A stretch of 64,000 bases of DNA from Bacteroidia bacterium (GCA_030428865.1 JAUIEK010000001.1:450104-514103), one strand, 5' to 3'. Counted from the first letter of the stretch, positions 29,016-38,582 are shown. Translations and numbers: made by a program. Notes: generated by a model from the letters alone, not told the origin.

Positions 29016-29620
29016 CTTACAATATTAAAAATAGCCCAAGCATAAATAGCAAACCTAGCAAATCTAAATAAACCGAATAAAAAAACTCCTTTTACAGGAT
29101 ATTTAATAATTCCTGCTGCCATACAGGTAATGGAAAAAGGGATTGGTAATAGTGCTCCTACAATAATTAAAAAACCTCCCCACTTGCTTGTGTTTTTTAA
29201 ATGTTTTGCTAGTTTTTTTTCTAGGTAGCGCTTAGCTGCTTTTAACTCGGCTGCTTTTTTACCAATGTAATATGAAATGATTCCTCCAGAATAAGACAGA
29301 ATAGCTAGCAAAGTAAGATTGAAAATAGGAGAAGTAGTTTTTTTAGCCCAACCGATAAAAATTTCAGGCGGAATCAGTCCCAAAAAAGATTCAGAAATAA
29401 AGAACGTGATAAAAACACCTGTAACAGACAATTGAGTGTTAATGAATTCTAACCCGTCATCAATTGATAGTACATATTTATTCAAGAGAAAAAGGACAAT
29501 AATAATTCCTAAAACAGGCAGCGCTGCTTTTTTTAAACTCCTTAAAACGAACCGATAAAATCCAGTATACTTGTAGTATTGATGTAAGAGTTTTGCCCGT
29601 GATTTTTTTTGCTTCTTCAT
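29012..29620 (-). CDS. VTT/DedA-like (YqaA-type) membrane protein
   Basis: About 202 aa from MKKQKKSRAKLL; four extra in-frame codons upstream (to 29632) are possible. A basic N-terminus precedes 4-5 hydrophobic helices. SYSGGIISYYIGKKAA and GGFLIIVGALLPIPFSITCMAAGI fit the VTT (SNARE-associated Golgi/DedA) fold, members of which move lipids between leaflets. No substrate can be given. Confidence 0.75.
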   Translation of the reverse strand: MKKQKKSRAKLLHQYYKYTGFYRFVLRSLKKAALPVLGIIIVLFLLNKYVLSIDDGLEFINTQLSVTGVFITFFISESFLGLIPPEIFIGWAKKTTSPIFNLTLLAILSYSGGIISYYIGKKAAELKAAKRYLEKKLAKHLKNTSKWGGFLIIVGALLPIPFSITCMAAGIIKYPVKGVFLFGLFRFARFAIYAWAIFNIVS

Positions 29621-29722
29621 GTAAATGCACACATCATATTTCCAGAGTGCAAAAATACTTCATAGCAATCATTTCTAGTTTAGAATTATTATTTATTTTA
29701 ACCTGAATAAATTTTTTATGAC

Positions 29723-31102
29723 ATGACTACTACTAAAGTCATAGAAGGTATTTTTAAAAAATACTTACCATCACCATTTACAATTGCAGTTTTATTAACG
29801 GTTGTTACAATCCTACTAACACTGTTTTTTACTAAGCCAACAAATAGTACTCATCTAACTTATTTGTTTGAGGTTTTATCTTATTGGGAACAAGGAGTTT
29901 GGTCTAATAATTTACTTGTTTTTGCTTACCAAATGATGCTCATTTTAGTGTTGGGTCATGTGTTAGTGTTAAGCAAACCAATTAGTAATGTTATTTTAAA
30001 AGTGACGCAATTTTGTAACAATACTGCTTCTAGTGCAGCAATTGTAGCAAGCACAACTATGTTAGTGGCATTTTTTAATTGGGGATTAGGACTCATTTTT
30101 GGAGCATTGCTTGCCAGAAAAATTGCAGAGCATGCTCAAAAAAAGAACTTGGCAATTAATTATCCAATTATTGGTGCGGCAGGTTATACAGGTTTAATGG
30201 TTTGGCATGGAGGTATTTCAGGTTCTGCTCCTATCAAAATTAATGAAGATGGTCATATAACTAGTATGATTAAAGAAAATCTATCTCCACAACTGTTATC
30301 TCAAGTACCTAGTTCTATTAGTTTTAATGAAACCATTTTTAGCTTTTCAAACCTTGTGATTTTCATACTAGTTGTAGTCTCAATATCAGCTTTGTTTTAT
30401 ATGTTAGGAAAAAAAGCTGCTCCAACAGAAATAAATTTGTCAGAATATCAAATGGATTCAAATTATGTTTCCATTACAAAAGCAGAGAAGCTAGATAATT
30501 CTAAAATATTAGCCTATGTGTTTGGGATATTGATTTTTGCCACATTTTTTTATCGGTATTATGATGATATCAAAGTGCTTAAAATCACACCTAACTTAAT
30601 TAACTTATTTATGTTAGGGTTAGGACTTTTGCTGCACGGAAGTATAAAAAAGTTTACGAATGCTGTTGGTGAATCGATATCAGATATATCAGGAATTTTA
30701 ATTCAGTTTCCGTTGTATTTCGGAATTATGGGAATCATGAAAAGTACCGGAATGGTAAGTCTTATTTCAGATTTTTTTGTTTCTATTTCTACTGATACAA
30801 CATTGCCTGTTTTTACTTTTTTTAGTGCCGGATTGGTAAATATTTTTGTGCCAAGTGGAGGTGGTCAATGGGTAGTTCAAGGCCCCATTGTTATAGAATC
30901 TGCTCTTCAATTAGGAGTCCCGTTAAACAAGGCAATTATGGCGCTAGCTTATGGAGACCAAATAACCAATATGCTTCAGCCCTTTTGGGCGTTACCGTTA
31001 TTAGGAATAACTAAATTAAAAGCGAAAGAAATTTTGCCTTACACATTAATTGCAATGTTTGTTGGTAGTATAATTTACATTGGTGGTTTATTGTTATTTT
31101 AA
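29723..31102 (+). CDS. short-chain fatty acid transporter (AtoE-like)
   Basis: 459 aa polytopic membrane protein. It starts with IFKKYLPSPFTIAVLLTVVTI, which is typical of the AtoE/TIGR00366 family, and contains NWGLGLIFGALLARKIAEHA, FVPSGGGQWVVQGPIVIE and AYGDQITNMLQPFWALPLL. Predicted 10-12 helices. Likely takes up acetoacetate or butyrate. No ato catabolic genes are adjacent. The aat gene begins within its stop codon (TAATG). Confidence 0.88.
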   Translation: MTTTKVIEGIFKKYLPSPFTIAVLLTVVTILLTLFFTKPTNSTHLTYLFEVLSYWEQGVWSNNLLVFAYQMMLILVLGHVLVLSKPISNVILKVTQFCNNTASSAAIVASTTMLVAFFNWGLGLIFGALLARKIAEHAQKKNLAINYPIIGAAGYTGLMVWHGGISGSAPIKINEDGHITSMIKENLSPQLLSQVPSSISFNETIFSFSNLVIFILVVVSISALFYMLGKKAAPTEINLSEYQMDSNYVSITKAEKLDNSKILAYVFGILIFATFFYRYYDDIKVLKITPNLINLFMLGLGLLLHGSIKKFTNAVGESISDISGILIQFPLYFGIMGIMKSTGMVSLISDFFVSISTDTTLPVFTFFSAGLVNIFVPSGGGQWVVQGPIVIESALQLGVPLNKAIMALAYGDQITNMLQPFWALPLLGITKLKAKEILPYTLIAMFVGSIIYIGGLLLF

Positions 31103-31734
31103 TGTATTGGCTTTCAGATAAAATAGAATTTCCTCCTTATGAATTAGCATCTCCAGAAGGAATTATAGCTTTGGGCGGAGATCTATCTCCAAAGCGTTTA
31201 CTACATGCGTATCAAAAAGGGATTTTTCCTTGGTTTTCAGAAGGAGATCCAATTGTTTGGTATTGCCCGCCAGAACGAATGGTGTTGTTTCCAGATGAAT
31301 TAAAAATATCAAAATCGTTACAGAAAATTTTAACTAAAAATGAGTTTCGAATAACCGAAAACACAGCTTTTGAAGAAGTGATTTATCATTGTAAAACCGT
31401 AAAGCGAAATGGAGAAGCAGGAACTTGGATTACAGATGATATGGAGCAAGCCTATTGTAAATTACACAAACTAGGACATGCAAAATCTATAGAAGTTTGG
31501 AAAGACAAAGAGTTGGTAGGTGGTTTATACGGCGTTGAAGTCGGAAAGGTTTTTTGTGGCGAGAGTATGTTTTCTCTAGCGTCTAATGCATCAAAAATTG
31601 CTTTTGTACATTTAGTGCAATCTAATAAATACCAACTAATAGATTGCCAAATCTATAATGACTATTTAGCTAGTTTTGGCGCTAGAGAGATTAAAAGAGA
31701 AATGTTTTTACAGTTTTTAAATAAATTTATTTAG
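31102..31734 (+). CDS. aat: leucyl/phenylalanyl-tRNA--protein transferase
   Basis: Adds Leu or Phe to proteins with N-terminal Arg or Lys, marking them for ClpS/ClpAP (N-degron pathway). 210 aa with FPPYELASPEGIIALGGDLS, GIFPWFSEGDPIVWYCPPERM, TWITDDMEQAYCKLH and VGKVFCGESMFSL, all conserved. Overlaps the transporter stop by 1 bp. HigBA follows in the opposite orientation. Confidence 0.96.
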   Translation: MYWLSDKIEFPPYELASPEGIIALGGDLSPKRLLHAYQKGIFPWFSEGDPIVWYCPPERMVLFPDELKISKSLQKILTKNEFRITENTAFEEVIYHCKTVKRNGEAGTWITDDMEQAYCKLHKLGHAKSIEVWKDKELVGGLYGVEVGKVFCGESMFSLASNASKIAFVHLVQSNKYQLIDCQIYNDYLASFGAREIKREMFLQFLNKFI

Positions 31735-31817
31735 AAGTCAAATTGTATAAAAGCTTACCACAAAGCTCTAGGATTTTAAGAAGTAAGAGAAAATAAGCAA
31801 TTATTGACTGTAGTGAT

Positions 31818-32378
31818 TTATATCAATACCAAATCATCTTTACTTAATTTTAGTTTAGGATTATCTAATTTTTTAATTGTTGTCTTGATTTTTATTCTAT
31901 CAGATTGGGATAAAAATGTTGGCACTAAATCGGTTAAATCGATTTTTAAAAGTCTATTAATTACAATCAAATCTTTCAAAGAAAAAGGACTTACTCCATT
32001 CATTAATTCTGAAATATAAGATTTGCTGTTATGTCCTAATATTTTTCCGAAATCTTGTTGTGAAAGATTTAATTGTTTTAGTTTTTTTCGAATCAGTTCT
32101 TTTCTTCTCTGGATAAATAAACGTTCCTTTTCTGCAATTAATTCAGCAATATCATTTTCACGAAGTTTCTTTTCAGATATTTTTGAATTATTACTCCAAT
32201 TTTGATTTTCGTAAAGTTCAATTAAATCTCTTAATTTCTTTCTTAAAGATTTATATTTTGGGTTTTCTTTTGAAAGAACACGTAACTTTCTGTCAGCAAT
32301 TAAAGCTCTTTCAAAATCAAGTTCATTTTGAATTTGTCCAGCGTTTATAAGTTGTGATATGTCAAATTGTGTTTTCAT
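31818..32378 (-). CDS. higA: HigA-like XRE family antitoxin
   Basis: 186 aa. The C-terminal helix-turn-helix (LKQLNLSQQDFGKILGHNS and SYISELMNGVSPF) is of the XRE type. The N-terminal half is helical and charged. It lies 10 bp downstream of the HigB-type toxin gene; the toxin-first order is typical of higBA. It should neutralise HigB and repress the promoter, probably via the palindrome at 32751-32771. It is longer than the ~100-130 aa of many HigA proteins. Confidence 0.85.
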   Translation of the reverse strand: MKTQFDISQLINAGQIQNELDFERALIADRKLRVLSKENPKYKSLRKKLRDLIELYENQNWSNNSKISEKKLRENDIAELIAEKERLFIQRRKELIRKKLKQLNLSQQDFGKILGHNSKSYISELMNGVSPFSLKDLIVINRLLKIDLTDLVPTFLSQSDRIKIKTTIKKLDNPKLKLSKDDLVLI

Positions 32379-32388
32379 AATATTATTT

Positions 32389-32727
32389 TTAAATCCAATC
32401 GTTAGATTTTAACCACTTTTTAATAGTATTTCTGTTGTTCTTAAAGACTGTTTCGTATTGTTGATGTGTTCCTACCCATACTACTGTAGCTTCATCATCA
32501 TCAAACTCAATCAAAATCATTGTTCTGTGAATATTGATGTTGAAGAAGTAAAAACCATCACTATGGACATTGTCTGCATCTGGTCTCGTTTTATTTAGTT
32601 CACTTTGATCTTTCCAATCATTATCGTTAATATCCTTAATTAATTTGTCAATAGCTTTGTTCAAAGAGATATTTCCTTTGTTTTTTCTTTTAAGCTTTTC
32701 TAATATTTTCTTGTTAATCAATCTCAT
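32389..32727 (-). CDS. higB: HigB-like mRNA interferase toxin
   Basis: 112 aa, RelE superfamily. NDNDWKDQSELNKTRPDADNV, FNINIHRTMILIEF and TVVWVGTHQQYE match the HigB toxins that cleave mRNA at the ribosome. First gene of the toxin-antitoxin operon. The -7 box ends 9 nt before its ATG, so the transcript is probably almost leaderless. Confidence 0.88.
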   Translation of the reverse strand: MRLINKKILEKLKRKNKGNISLNKAIDKLIKDINDNDWKDQSELNKTRPDADNVHSDGFYFFNINIHRTMILIEFDDDEATVVWVGTHQQYETVFKNNRNTIKKWLKSNDWI

Positions 32728-32736
32728 TTACTTATG

Positions 32737-32771
32737 CAAATTTATAAAAAAGTTCGGACATATACCGAACT
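32737..32771 (-). promoter_or_regulatory. higBA promoter and operator
   Basis: On the minus strand AGTTCGG, 7 nt, CCGAACT (32771-32751) is a perfect 7-bp inverted repeat. It is followed after 6 nt by TAAATTTG (32744-32737), a TAnnTTTG -7 box. The palindrome occupies the -33 region, the expected place for repression by HigA. The T-run after it could also mimic a terminator, but no gene upstream needs one. Confidence 0.5.
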
Positions 32772-32885
32772 TCTAAAATTGTTTCTTATTACTATCAACT
32801 CAAATGTAGGACAAGTTTCAATCCATTTCATACAAGCAATAACGAAGTTAGTAGAAAATAGATTTAGAATCAAGGTAAATGTTTC

Positions 32886-32893
32886 TACCTTTG
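32886..32893 (+). promoter_or_regulatory. candidate -7 element of the MazG-like gene
   Basis: TACCTTTG matches TAnnTTTG, 19 nt before the ATG at 32913. Confidence 0.35.
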
Positions 32894-32912
32894 GTGTTTT
32901 AAAGTAATATGT

Positions 32913-33239
32913 ATGAATATTCAAAACGCACAACAACAAGTAGATGAGTGGATTAAAGCCCATGGAGTTCGGTATTTTAATGAGCTTACCAACATGGCGC
33001 AACTTACAGAAGAAGTTGGCGAAGTTGCTAGAATCATTGCGCGTAGATATGGAGAGCAAAGCGAAAAAGAATCAGATAAAAATAAAGACTTAGGAGAAGA
33101 GTTGGCGGATGTATTGTTTGTGCTTTTGTGCTTGGCAAATCAAACAGGGGTGGATTTGGAGGCTTCTTTCCAAAAGAAACTTGATATTAAAACCAAACGA
33201 GATCATGATAGACATCATAATAACAAAAAATTGCAATAA
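32913..33239 (+). CDS. MazG-like nucleotide pyrophosphohydrolase
   Basis: 108 aa single-domain all-alpha NTP pyrophosphatase. MAQLTEEVGEVARIIARRYGE carries the ExxE metal-binding half and LGEELADVLFVLLCLANQTG the ExxD half. Likely house-cleaning of non-canonical nucleotides. Overlaps the start of the next small gene (TAATG). Confidence 0.9.
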   Translation: MNIQNAQQQVDEWIKAHGVRYFNELTNMAQLTEEVGEVARIIARRYGEQSEKESDKNKDLGEELADVLFVLLCLANQTGVDLEASFQKKLDIKTKRDHDRHHNNKKLQ

Positions 33240-33487
33240 TGAACCTTTTTCAAAAAACTAAAACCAAAGGATTTTGGCAAAACTTTTTTAAAGTGTTTAT
33301 TCCTTTTTTTGTCTTTTTAACCTTGATTTCTCTTTTTATGAATAGTTGGCGCGATATTTTTGCGGGTAATTTTGATGCAGTAAACCAGTTGAATTTTACC
33401 AACGGTAAATGGATTCGATTTTTTGGAATTAAAATCATCATCACATTTTTATATAGCCTTTGGATGACAAACAAAAATTACAAATAA
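33239..33487 (+). CDS. small membrane protein, unknown
   Basis: 82 aa. Two hydrophobic helices (FFKVFIPFFVFLTLISLFM and FGIKIIITFLYSLWM) separated by a polar loop. It is translationally coupled to the MazG-like gene by a 1-bp stop/start overlap and followed by a good terminator, which argues that it is real. No recognised family. Confidence 0.65.
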   Translation: MNLFQKTKTKGFWQNFFKVFIPFFVFLTLISLFMNSWRDIFAGNFDAVNQLNFTNGKWIRFFGIKIIITFLYSLWMTNKNYK

Positions 33488-33514
33488 AAAAAGCGACCAT
33501 TGGTCGCTTTTTTT
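33486..33514. terminator. bidirectional terminator
   Basis: AAAAAAAGCGACC and GGTCGCTTTTTTT pair around ATT. It sits between the small membrane protein gene and the convergent DUF4932-like gene, whose stop lies inside the right arm. Confidence 0.85.
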
Positions 33515-34937
33515 ATTTTGATACTACATTAGAGTTTCGGTATTTTTCTGCCCATTTTAAGATAAGAGGATACAATTCTGCTACCACTAAATTTTTATTT
33601 TCCTTTCTTATTTTAGATAAGGCTTTGTTAAACTCTTTAAACTTAAAGAAACCTCTTCTACCCACGTTCATTTCTTCCCTTTTTTTAATGGCAAAATTGG
33701 CCACTTTTTTACCATAATTGTCTTCTAACCATAAACAAAAAACAGCGTGCGTCATATACTCGTTAAAAACTAGCATTGGAGATTTATAATGGCTTCTATT
33801 ATCGGCAGCCCAGAAACTATTCTTATCTGCAAAAATCCGATTAATATCTTTTTTGTATTTGTAAGAAACCCTATTTACATAATTATGATCAATTTCAGTA
33901 AAAACAATACCAGACATTAATGCTTCTTTCTGTTTGTTTGATAATTTCTTCTGATTATTATAACGATAAGTCCCGCAAATAAACATGATACTTTCATCAA
34001 AATACTCTTTTGGGTTAAAAAATTTAGAATAACCTTGTGTGCTATGACTCCCTCCAATTAAAGGAGAAAAAACTATTTTATAATGATCTTTCTTTATTTT
34101 GGGAAATTCATTTTCTAACCAGTTCCACATATTTTTTATAGGTAATAACTCTTTTATGCGAGCTATTTCTTTATTATAAAAACTCTGCTCTTTTTTATAA
34201 AAAGCTCTAAAGTTACTTTTCTTTGCAAAATCTTCTACAAGAGGTAAAAGTTCTGTAAATAGGTTTGAAAAAGACCAGTAATCCGAACCCATAACATAAT
34301 TGTACAATCCCGCATTTACAATTTTATCGTTTTTAAAATGATACATGTAACTATTCTCCCTAAATTCATAATATTCTGTTGAACTTAAATCAGGAAAGCT
34401 TAGTTTTTGAAAAATAGGATGATCTAAATAAGGAGAGAAATATTCTTTTACTCTTTTGTAATAAGGATGACTTTTTTCTAGAGTTGAATCTTTTTCTCCG
34501 CTAGGGGATAGCGTCCATATAATATTTGCAAGTTCGTAAACTTCGGGGAGTTCAAAATGTACTTTTCCTTTGTTATTTATAACATACTCATTAGAAAGAT
34601 TACTGGTTTTACCATTAAATCTAAATTTAGCAACTGTTTTTCCTCTAGAGGAGTTTATGTTAATAATTGCATGTTTTTCATAAGGATAATTATCTGCATA
34701 TATTTTTAAACTGTCGTTTCCTATATAAACTGTAATAACTTTTCCAATGCCCGAACTTGTTCCGTGATTTATCGGTCTTTTTAAGTTTGCATAACTTATT
34801 TCACCATCAGGCCATTTTATTTTGATGGAATCACCTTCTGTATAAAATCCTTTTGAGTATGTTTCTTTAACGTATTGCCCAAATGAAAGTTTGGTTAGGA
34901 TCATGCAAAACAATGTTGCCAGAATAATTTTTTTCAT
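33513..34937 (-). CDS. exported DUF4932-like protein, possible degenerate peptidase
   Basis: 474 aa with signal MKKIILATLFCMILTKLSFG. The N-terminal ~110 residues look like a beta-rich Ig-like domain. The rest is helical with SGIVFTEIDHNYVNRVS and LVFNEYMTHAVFCLWLED. The arrangement resembles DUF4932 proteins, where a zinc-peptidase-like HExxH helix is followed by a distal glutamate. Here the first His of the helix is Thr (TEIDH), so catalysis is doubtful. Family assignment is from memory of the motif and uncertain. Divergent from aroA. Confidence 0.55.
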   Translation of the reverse strand: MKKIILATLFCMILTKLSFGQYVKETYSKGFYTEGDSIKIKWPDGEISYANLKRPINHGTSSGIGKVITVYIGNDSLKIYADNYPYEKHAIININSSRGKTVAKFRFNGKTSNLSNEYVINNKGKVHFELPEVYELANIIWTLSPSGEKDSTLEKSHPYYKRVKEYFSPYLDHPIFQKLSFPDLSSTEYYEFRENSYMYHFKNDKIVNAGLYNYVMGSDYWSFSNLFTELLPLVEDFAKKSNFRAFYKKEQSFYNKEIARIKELLPIKNMWNWLENEFPKIKKDHYKIVFSPLIGGSHSTQGYSKFFNPKEYFDESIMFICGTYRYNNQKKLSNKQKEALMSGIVFTEIDHNYVNRVSYKYKKDINRIFADKNSFWAADNRSHYKSPMLVFNEYMTHAVFCLWLEDNYGKKVANFAIKKREEMNVGRRGFFKFKEFNKALSKIRKENKNLVVAELYPLILKWAEKYRNSNVVSK

Positions 34938-35053
34938 TAATATTTGATGATTTTAGGTTATAAAGTTAATATCTACTTTGAAATAACATGAAAAATTTAA
35001 AAGTGTTGCATAAGTTTGTTAGAAAAAATAAGAAAGTTAAAATTGTTAAGTAA

Positions 35054-36283
35054 GTGAACGTACAAATAGAAAATGCCAAATACGACAAAATCAAAGCTGA
35101 TATTCAGATTTCTGGTTCTAAAAGCGAATCGAATCGGTTACTTATTTTACAGAAATTTTTTCCGCAAATAGAAATAAAAAACCTTTCTGATTCTGACGAT
35201 ACTAACTACCTACATAAAGCATTACAATCAGATACAAGAGAAATAAACATTGGTCATGCAGGTACAGCTATGCGATTTTTAACGGCTTTTTTTGCATCTC
35301 AAAAAGGCAAAGAAGTTATTCTGTCTGGTTCCGATAGAATGCACAACAGACCCATTAAAATATTGGTAGAAGCATTAAAAAGTTTAGGAGCAAATATTCA
35401 GTATTTAAAAAAAGAAGGCTTTCCCCCGCTTAAAATTACAGGAAATGAACTGGTGGAAGAATCCGTTGTAATTGATGGAAATATAAGTAGTCAATACATT
35501 ACAGCTTTAATGTTGATAGCTCCTAGTTTGGTTAGCGGACTTAAAATTTACCTAAAAGGAGAAATCACATCTGTTCCGTATATTAAGATGACTAAAAGCT
35601 TGTTAGATCAACTCGGGATTCATTGTGATTTTAATGGAGATGTGATTGAAATACGATCTGTAAAATCAATCCAAAAACAAGAAATTATTGTTGAGTCAGA
35701 TTGGAGCTCTGCATCTTATTATTATTCTGTTGTTGCTCTAAGCGCTATCGGTTCTGAAATTACGCTATCATCGTATAAAAAAAATAGCCTACAAGGAGAT
35801 GTGGTTTTAGCAGAGATCTATCAAGATTTTGGCGTAGAAACAATGTTTTTAAAAGATAAAATTTGTTTAAAGAAGATTAGTGAGCCAAAAACGAAAAACA
35901 TCAACATAAACTTAAAAAATGCTCCAGATATTGCACAAACAATTGCTGTAACTTGTTTTGGGTTAAATATTTCTTGCACACTTACAGGCTTGCATACGCT
36001 TAAAATAAAAGAGACTGATCGATTAGTTGCATTGCAAAATGAATTGACAAAGTTAGGAGGTCAAGTAACCATAACTGATGCAAGTTTGCAACTTAATAGA
36101 AGGAATGAAATCAAATCAGATATTAGTGTTAAAACCTATAATGATCATCGAATGGCAATGGCTTTTGCTCCTTTAGGATTAATTACGCCAATCACTATTT
36201 TAGATGCTGATGTGGTAACAAAATCGTATCGAAATTTTTGGTCCGATTTTCAACAGATTGGTTTTCAAATTCATCAGTTATAA
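35054..36283 (+). CDS. aroA: 3-phosphoshikimate 1-carboxyvinyltransferase (EPSP synthase)
   Basis: Sixth step of the shikimate pathway. 409 aa, slightly shorter than E. coli AroA. It starts at GTG (35054). ISGSKSESNRLLIL, GHAGTAMRFLTAFFA, SGSDRMHNRPIKILVEAL, SSQYITALMLIAPSL, LKIKETDRLVALQNEL and YNDHRMAMAFAPLG are the family motifs. The usual PGSKS is SGSKS here, seen in other Bacteroidetes copies. queA follows with its own promoter. Confidence 0.95.
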   Translation: MNVQIENAKYDKIKADIQISGSKSESNRLLILQKFFPQIEIKNLSDSDDTNYLHKALQSDTREINIGHAGTAMRFLTAFFASQKGKEVILSGSDRMHNRPIKILVEALKSLGANIQYLKKEGFPPLKITGNELVEESVVIDGNISSQYITALMLIAPSLVSGLKIYLKGEITSVPYIKMTKSLLDQLGIHCDFNGDVIEIRSVKSIQKQEIIVESDWSSASYYYSVVALSAIGSEITLSSYKKNSLQGDVVLAEIYQDFGVETMFLKDKICLKKISEPKTKNININLKNAPDIAQTIAVTCFGLNISCTLTGLHTLKIKETDRLVALQNELTKLGGQVTITDASLQLNRRNEIKSDISVKTYNDHRMAMAFAPLGLITPITILDADVVTKSYRNFWSDFQQIGFQIHQL

Positions 36284-36300
36284 ATTAATCTACAATTTGC

Positions 36301-36332
36301 TTGACAAGCGCCTAACACATATCGTATCTTTG
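36301..36332 (+). promoter_or_regulatory. queA promoter
   Basis: TTG of TTGACA at 36301, 21 nt, then TATCTTTG (36325-36332). This fits TTG-N17-23-TAnnTTTG, with a leader of ~20 nt to the ATG. Confidence 0.6.
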
Positions 36333-36357
36333 CCCGCATTAAATTATACATAGTACA

Positions 36358-37407
36358 ATGAAATTATCACATTTTGATTTTAACTTACCCAAAGAATTAT
36401 TAGCAGAATATCCTTCTGAACACAGAGACGAAGCTCGTTTAATGGTATTAGATAGAGAAACACAAACTATTGAACACAAGCTTTTTAAAGATGTGATTAA
36501 TTATTTTGATGAAGGTGATGTGATGGTTTTAAACAATACCAAAGTATTCCCAGCAAGAATGTTTGGGAACAAAGAGAAAACAGGTGCTAGAATTGAAGTT
36601 TTCTTATTAAGAGAATTAAATTCAGAACACAGACTTTGGGATGTTTTGGTCGATCCGGCAAGAAAAATAAGAATAGGAAACAAGTTGTTTTTTGGAGATG
36701 ATGATAGCTTGGTTGCAGAAGTGATTGATAACACAACCTCTAGAGGAAGAACACTCCGTTTTTTATTTGATGGAAGTTACGAAGAGTTTCGAGCTAAATT
36801 GTTAGAGTTAGGAGAAACACCACTTCCTAAATATATTAAAAGAGGTGTAGAGCCAGAAGATGAAGAAAGATACCAAACAATTTTTGCTAAACATGAAGGA
36901 GCAGTTGCCGCACCAACAGCAGGATTACACTTTTCTAAACATTTAATGAAGCGTTTAGAAATTAAAGGAGTTGATTTTGCTGAGTTAACGCTTCATGTAG
37001 GTTTGGGTACATTTAGCCCTGTAGAGGTAGAGGATTTATCTAAACACAAAATGGATTCGGAGCAAGTAGTTATTCCAGATAGTAGTGTTCAAACAGTAAA
37101 TGCTGCACTTGATAATAACAAAAGAATTTGTTCTGTAGGAACAACTGTTATGCGTTCTATTGAATCGTCTGTTTCTGCTAATGCCCGGTTAAACTCGTTT
37201 AATGGCTGGACAAACAAATTCATTTTTCCACCATACGATTTTAGTATTGCCAACAGTATGATAACAAACTTTCATACGCCAAAATCAACTTTGTTAATGA
37301 TGATAGCTGCTTTTGCAGGATATGATTTTGTAATGAAAGCATACAAAGAAGCCATAAAAGAAAAATATAAATTTTACTCGTATGGTGATGCGATGCTAAT
37401 TTTATAA
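36358..37407 (+). CDS. queA: S-adenosylmethionine:tRNA ribosyltransferase-isomerase QueA
   Basis: Transfers ribose from SAM to preQ1 in tRNA during queuosine synthesis. 349 aa. [74 protein letters not shown] and [20 protein letters not shown] are conserved. A probable queuosine precursor transporter gene is also in the window (57748-58449), so the organism likely both salvages and uses preQ precursors. Confidence 0.97.
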   Translation: MKLSHFDFNLPKELLAEYPSEHRDEARLMVLDRETQTIEHKLFKDVINYFDEGDVMVLNNTKVFPARMFGNKEKTGARIEVFLLRELNSEHRLWDVLVDPARKIRIGNKLFFGDDDSLVAEVIDNTTSRGRTLRFLFDGSYEEFRAKLLELGETPLPKYIKRGVEPEDEERYQTIFAKHEGAVAAPTAGLHFSKHLMKRLEIKGVDFAELTLHVGLGTFSPVEVEDLSKHKMDSEQVVIPDSSVQTVNAALDNNKRICSVGTTVMRSIESSVSANARLNSFNGWTNKFIFPPYDFSIANSMITNFHTPKSTLLMMIAAFAGYDFVMKAYKEAIKEKYKFYSYGDAMLIL

Positions 37408-37433
37408 CTAATTTTTAAAACGAATAGTTTAAA

Positions 37434-37473
37434 AAAAGGGGTTGTGTGTTTAAACATAACTCCTTTTTCTTTT
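37434..37473 (+). terminator. terminator after queA
   Basis: AAAAGGGGTT pairs with AACTCCTTTT around a second small palindrome (TGTTTAAACA), followed by TCTTTT. Confidence 0.6.
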
Positions 37474-37480
37474 CTCTTCT

Positions 37481-37488
37481 TATTTTTG
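37481..37488 (+). promoter_or_regulatory. rlmN -7 element, 7 nt before the ATG
   Basis: TATTTTTG matches TAnnTTTG and ends 7 nt before ATG 37496, predicting an essentially leaderless mRNA. Confidence 0.45.
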
Positions 37489-37495
37489 TAACAAA

Positions 37496-38536
37496 ATGGA
37501 AATCAAAAAGAAAGACATACGAGCGCTTACCAAAGAGCAACTTCGAGAGTTTTTTGCTGAAAACGGAGATAAAGCTTTTCGAGGTAATCAGGTTTACGAT
37601 TGGCTGTGGAGTAAATCGCTTCATTCATTTGATGAGATGACCAACATATCCAAATCAACAAGAGAGATGTTGGCAAAGAATTTTGTTATCAATCATATTG
37701 AAGTAGATTCCATGCAAAAAAGTAATGACGGAACGATTAAAAACGGAATTCGACTTCATGATGGTTTGTTGGTAGAATCTGTTTTAATTCCTACAGAAAC
37801 TAGAACTACTGCATGTGTTTCAAGCCAAGTGGGTTGTAGTTTAGATTGTAAATTTTGCGCAACTGCTCGTTTAAAACGAATGCGAAACTTAAATCCAGAT
37901 GAAATTTATGATCAAGTGGTTGTTATAGATAAACAAAGCAGATTGTATCATAATAGAAAACTTTCTAATATTGTTTTTATGGGAATGGGAGAGCCTTTAA
38001 TGAATTATAACAATGTTATAAAAGCAATAGACAAAATAACTTCTCCTGAAGGATTAGGCATGTCTGCAAAAAGAATCACATTATCAACATCTGGAGTGCC
38101 AAAAATGATTAAGAAAATGGCTGATGATGAAGTAAAATTTAATCTAGCAGTTTCTTTACATTCTGCAATTGATGAAGTAAGAACTTCTATCATGCCTTTT
38201 AATGAAATTTTTCCACTGGAAGACTTGGCAGAATCATTACGCTATTGGTATGCAAAAACGAAGCGAAAGGTTACTTATGAATACGTTGTGTGGGACGGAA
38301 TTAATGATCGAAAAGAAGATGTTCAAGCGTTAGTTGATTTTTGTAAGGTTATTCCTTCAAAGGTCAATTTGATAGAATATAATCCTATAGATGACGGAAT
38401 GTTTCAACAAGCTAGCTCTAGAGCATTAGATAATTATATCTCTAATTTAGAGATGAATGACATTGTAGTAAATGTACGCAGATCTAGAGGAAAAGATATT
38501 GATGCTGCTTGTGGTCAGTTAGCCAATAAATCCTAA
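37496..38536 (+). CDS. rlmN: 23S rRNA (adenine2503-C2)-methyltransferase RlmN
   Basis: Radical SAM enzyme that methylates C2 of A2503 in 23S rRNA and A37 in some tRNAs. 346 aa with the cluster motif SSQVGCSLDCKFCATARL, FMGMGEPLMNYNNVI, ITLSTSGVPKMI and VNLIEYNPI. The C-terminal DIDAACGQL supplies the second catalytic Cys. Confidence 0.97.
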   Translation: MEIKKKDIRALTKEQLREFFAENGDKAFRGNQVYDWLWSKSLHSFDEMTNISKSTREMLAKNFVINHIEVDSMQKSNDGTIKNGIRLHDGLLVESVLIPTETRTTACVSSQVGCSLDCKFCATARLKRMRNLNPDEIYDQVVVIDKQSRLYHNRKLSNIVFMGMGEPLMNYNNVIKAIDKITSPEGLGMSAKRITLSTSGVPKMIKKMADDEVKFNLAVSLHSAIDEVRTSIMPFNEIFPLEDLAESLRYWYAKTKRKVTYEYVVWDGINDRKEDVQALVDFCKVIPSKVNLIEYNPIDDGMFQQASSRALDNYISNLEMNDIVVNVRRSRGKDIDAACGQLANKS

Positions 38537-38582
38537 CGATTTTTATTTGTAATAGAAATCGTATCAACCTTTCATTTTTTAG

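Noticed and set aside
32745..32771. Terminator upstream of higB
   Set aside because: The hairpin has a T-run on the minus strand, but no minus-strand gene lies upstream; its position over the -33 region makes an operator more likely.
32742..33059. Minus-strand open frame of 105 codons opposite the MazG-like gene
   Set aside because: It is antisense to a clear gene over half its length, matches no family, and covers the higBA promoter palindrome.
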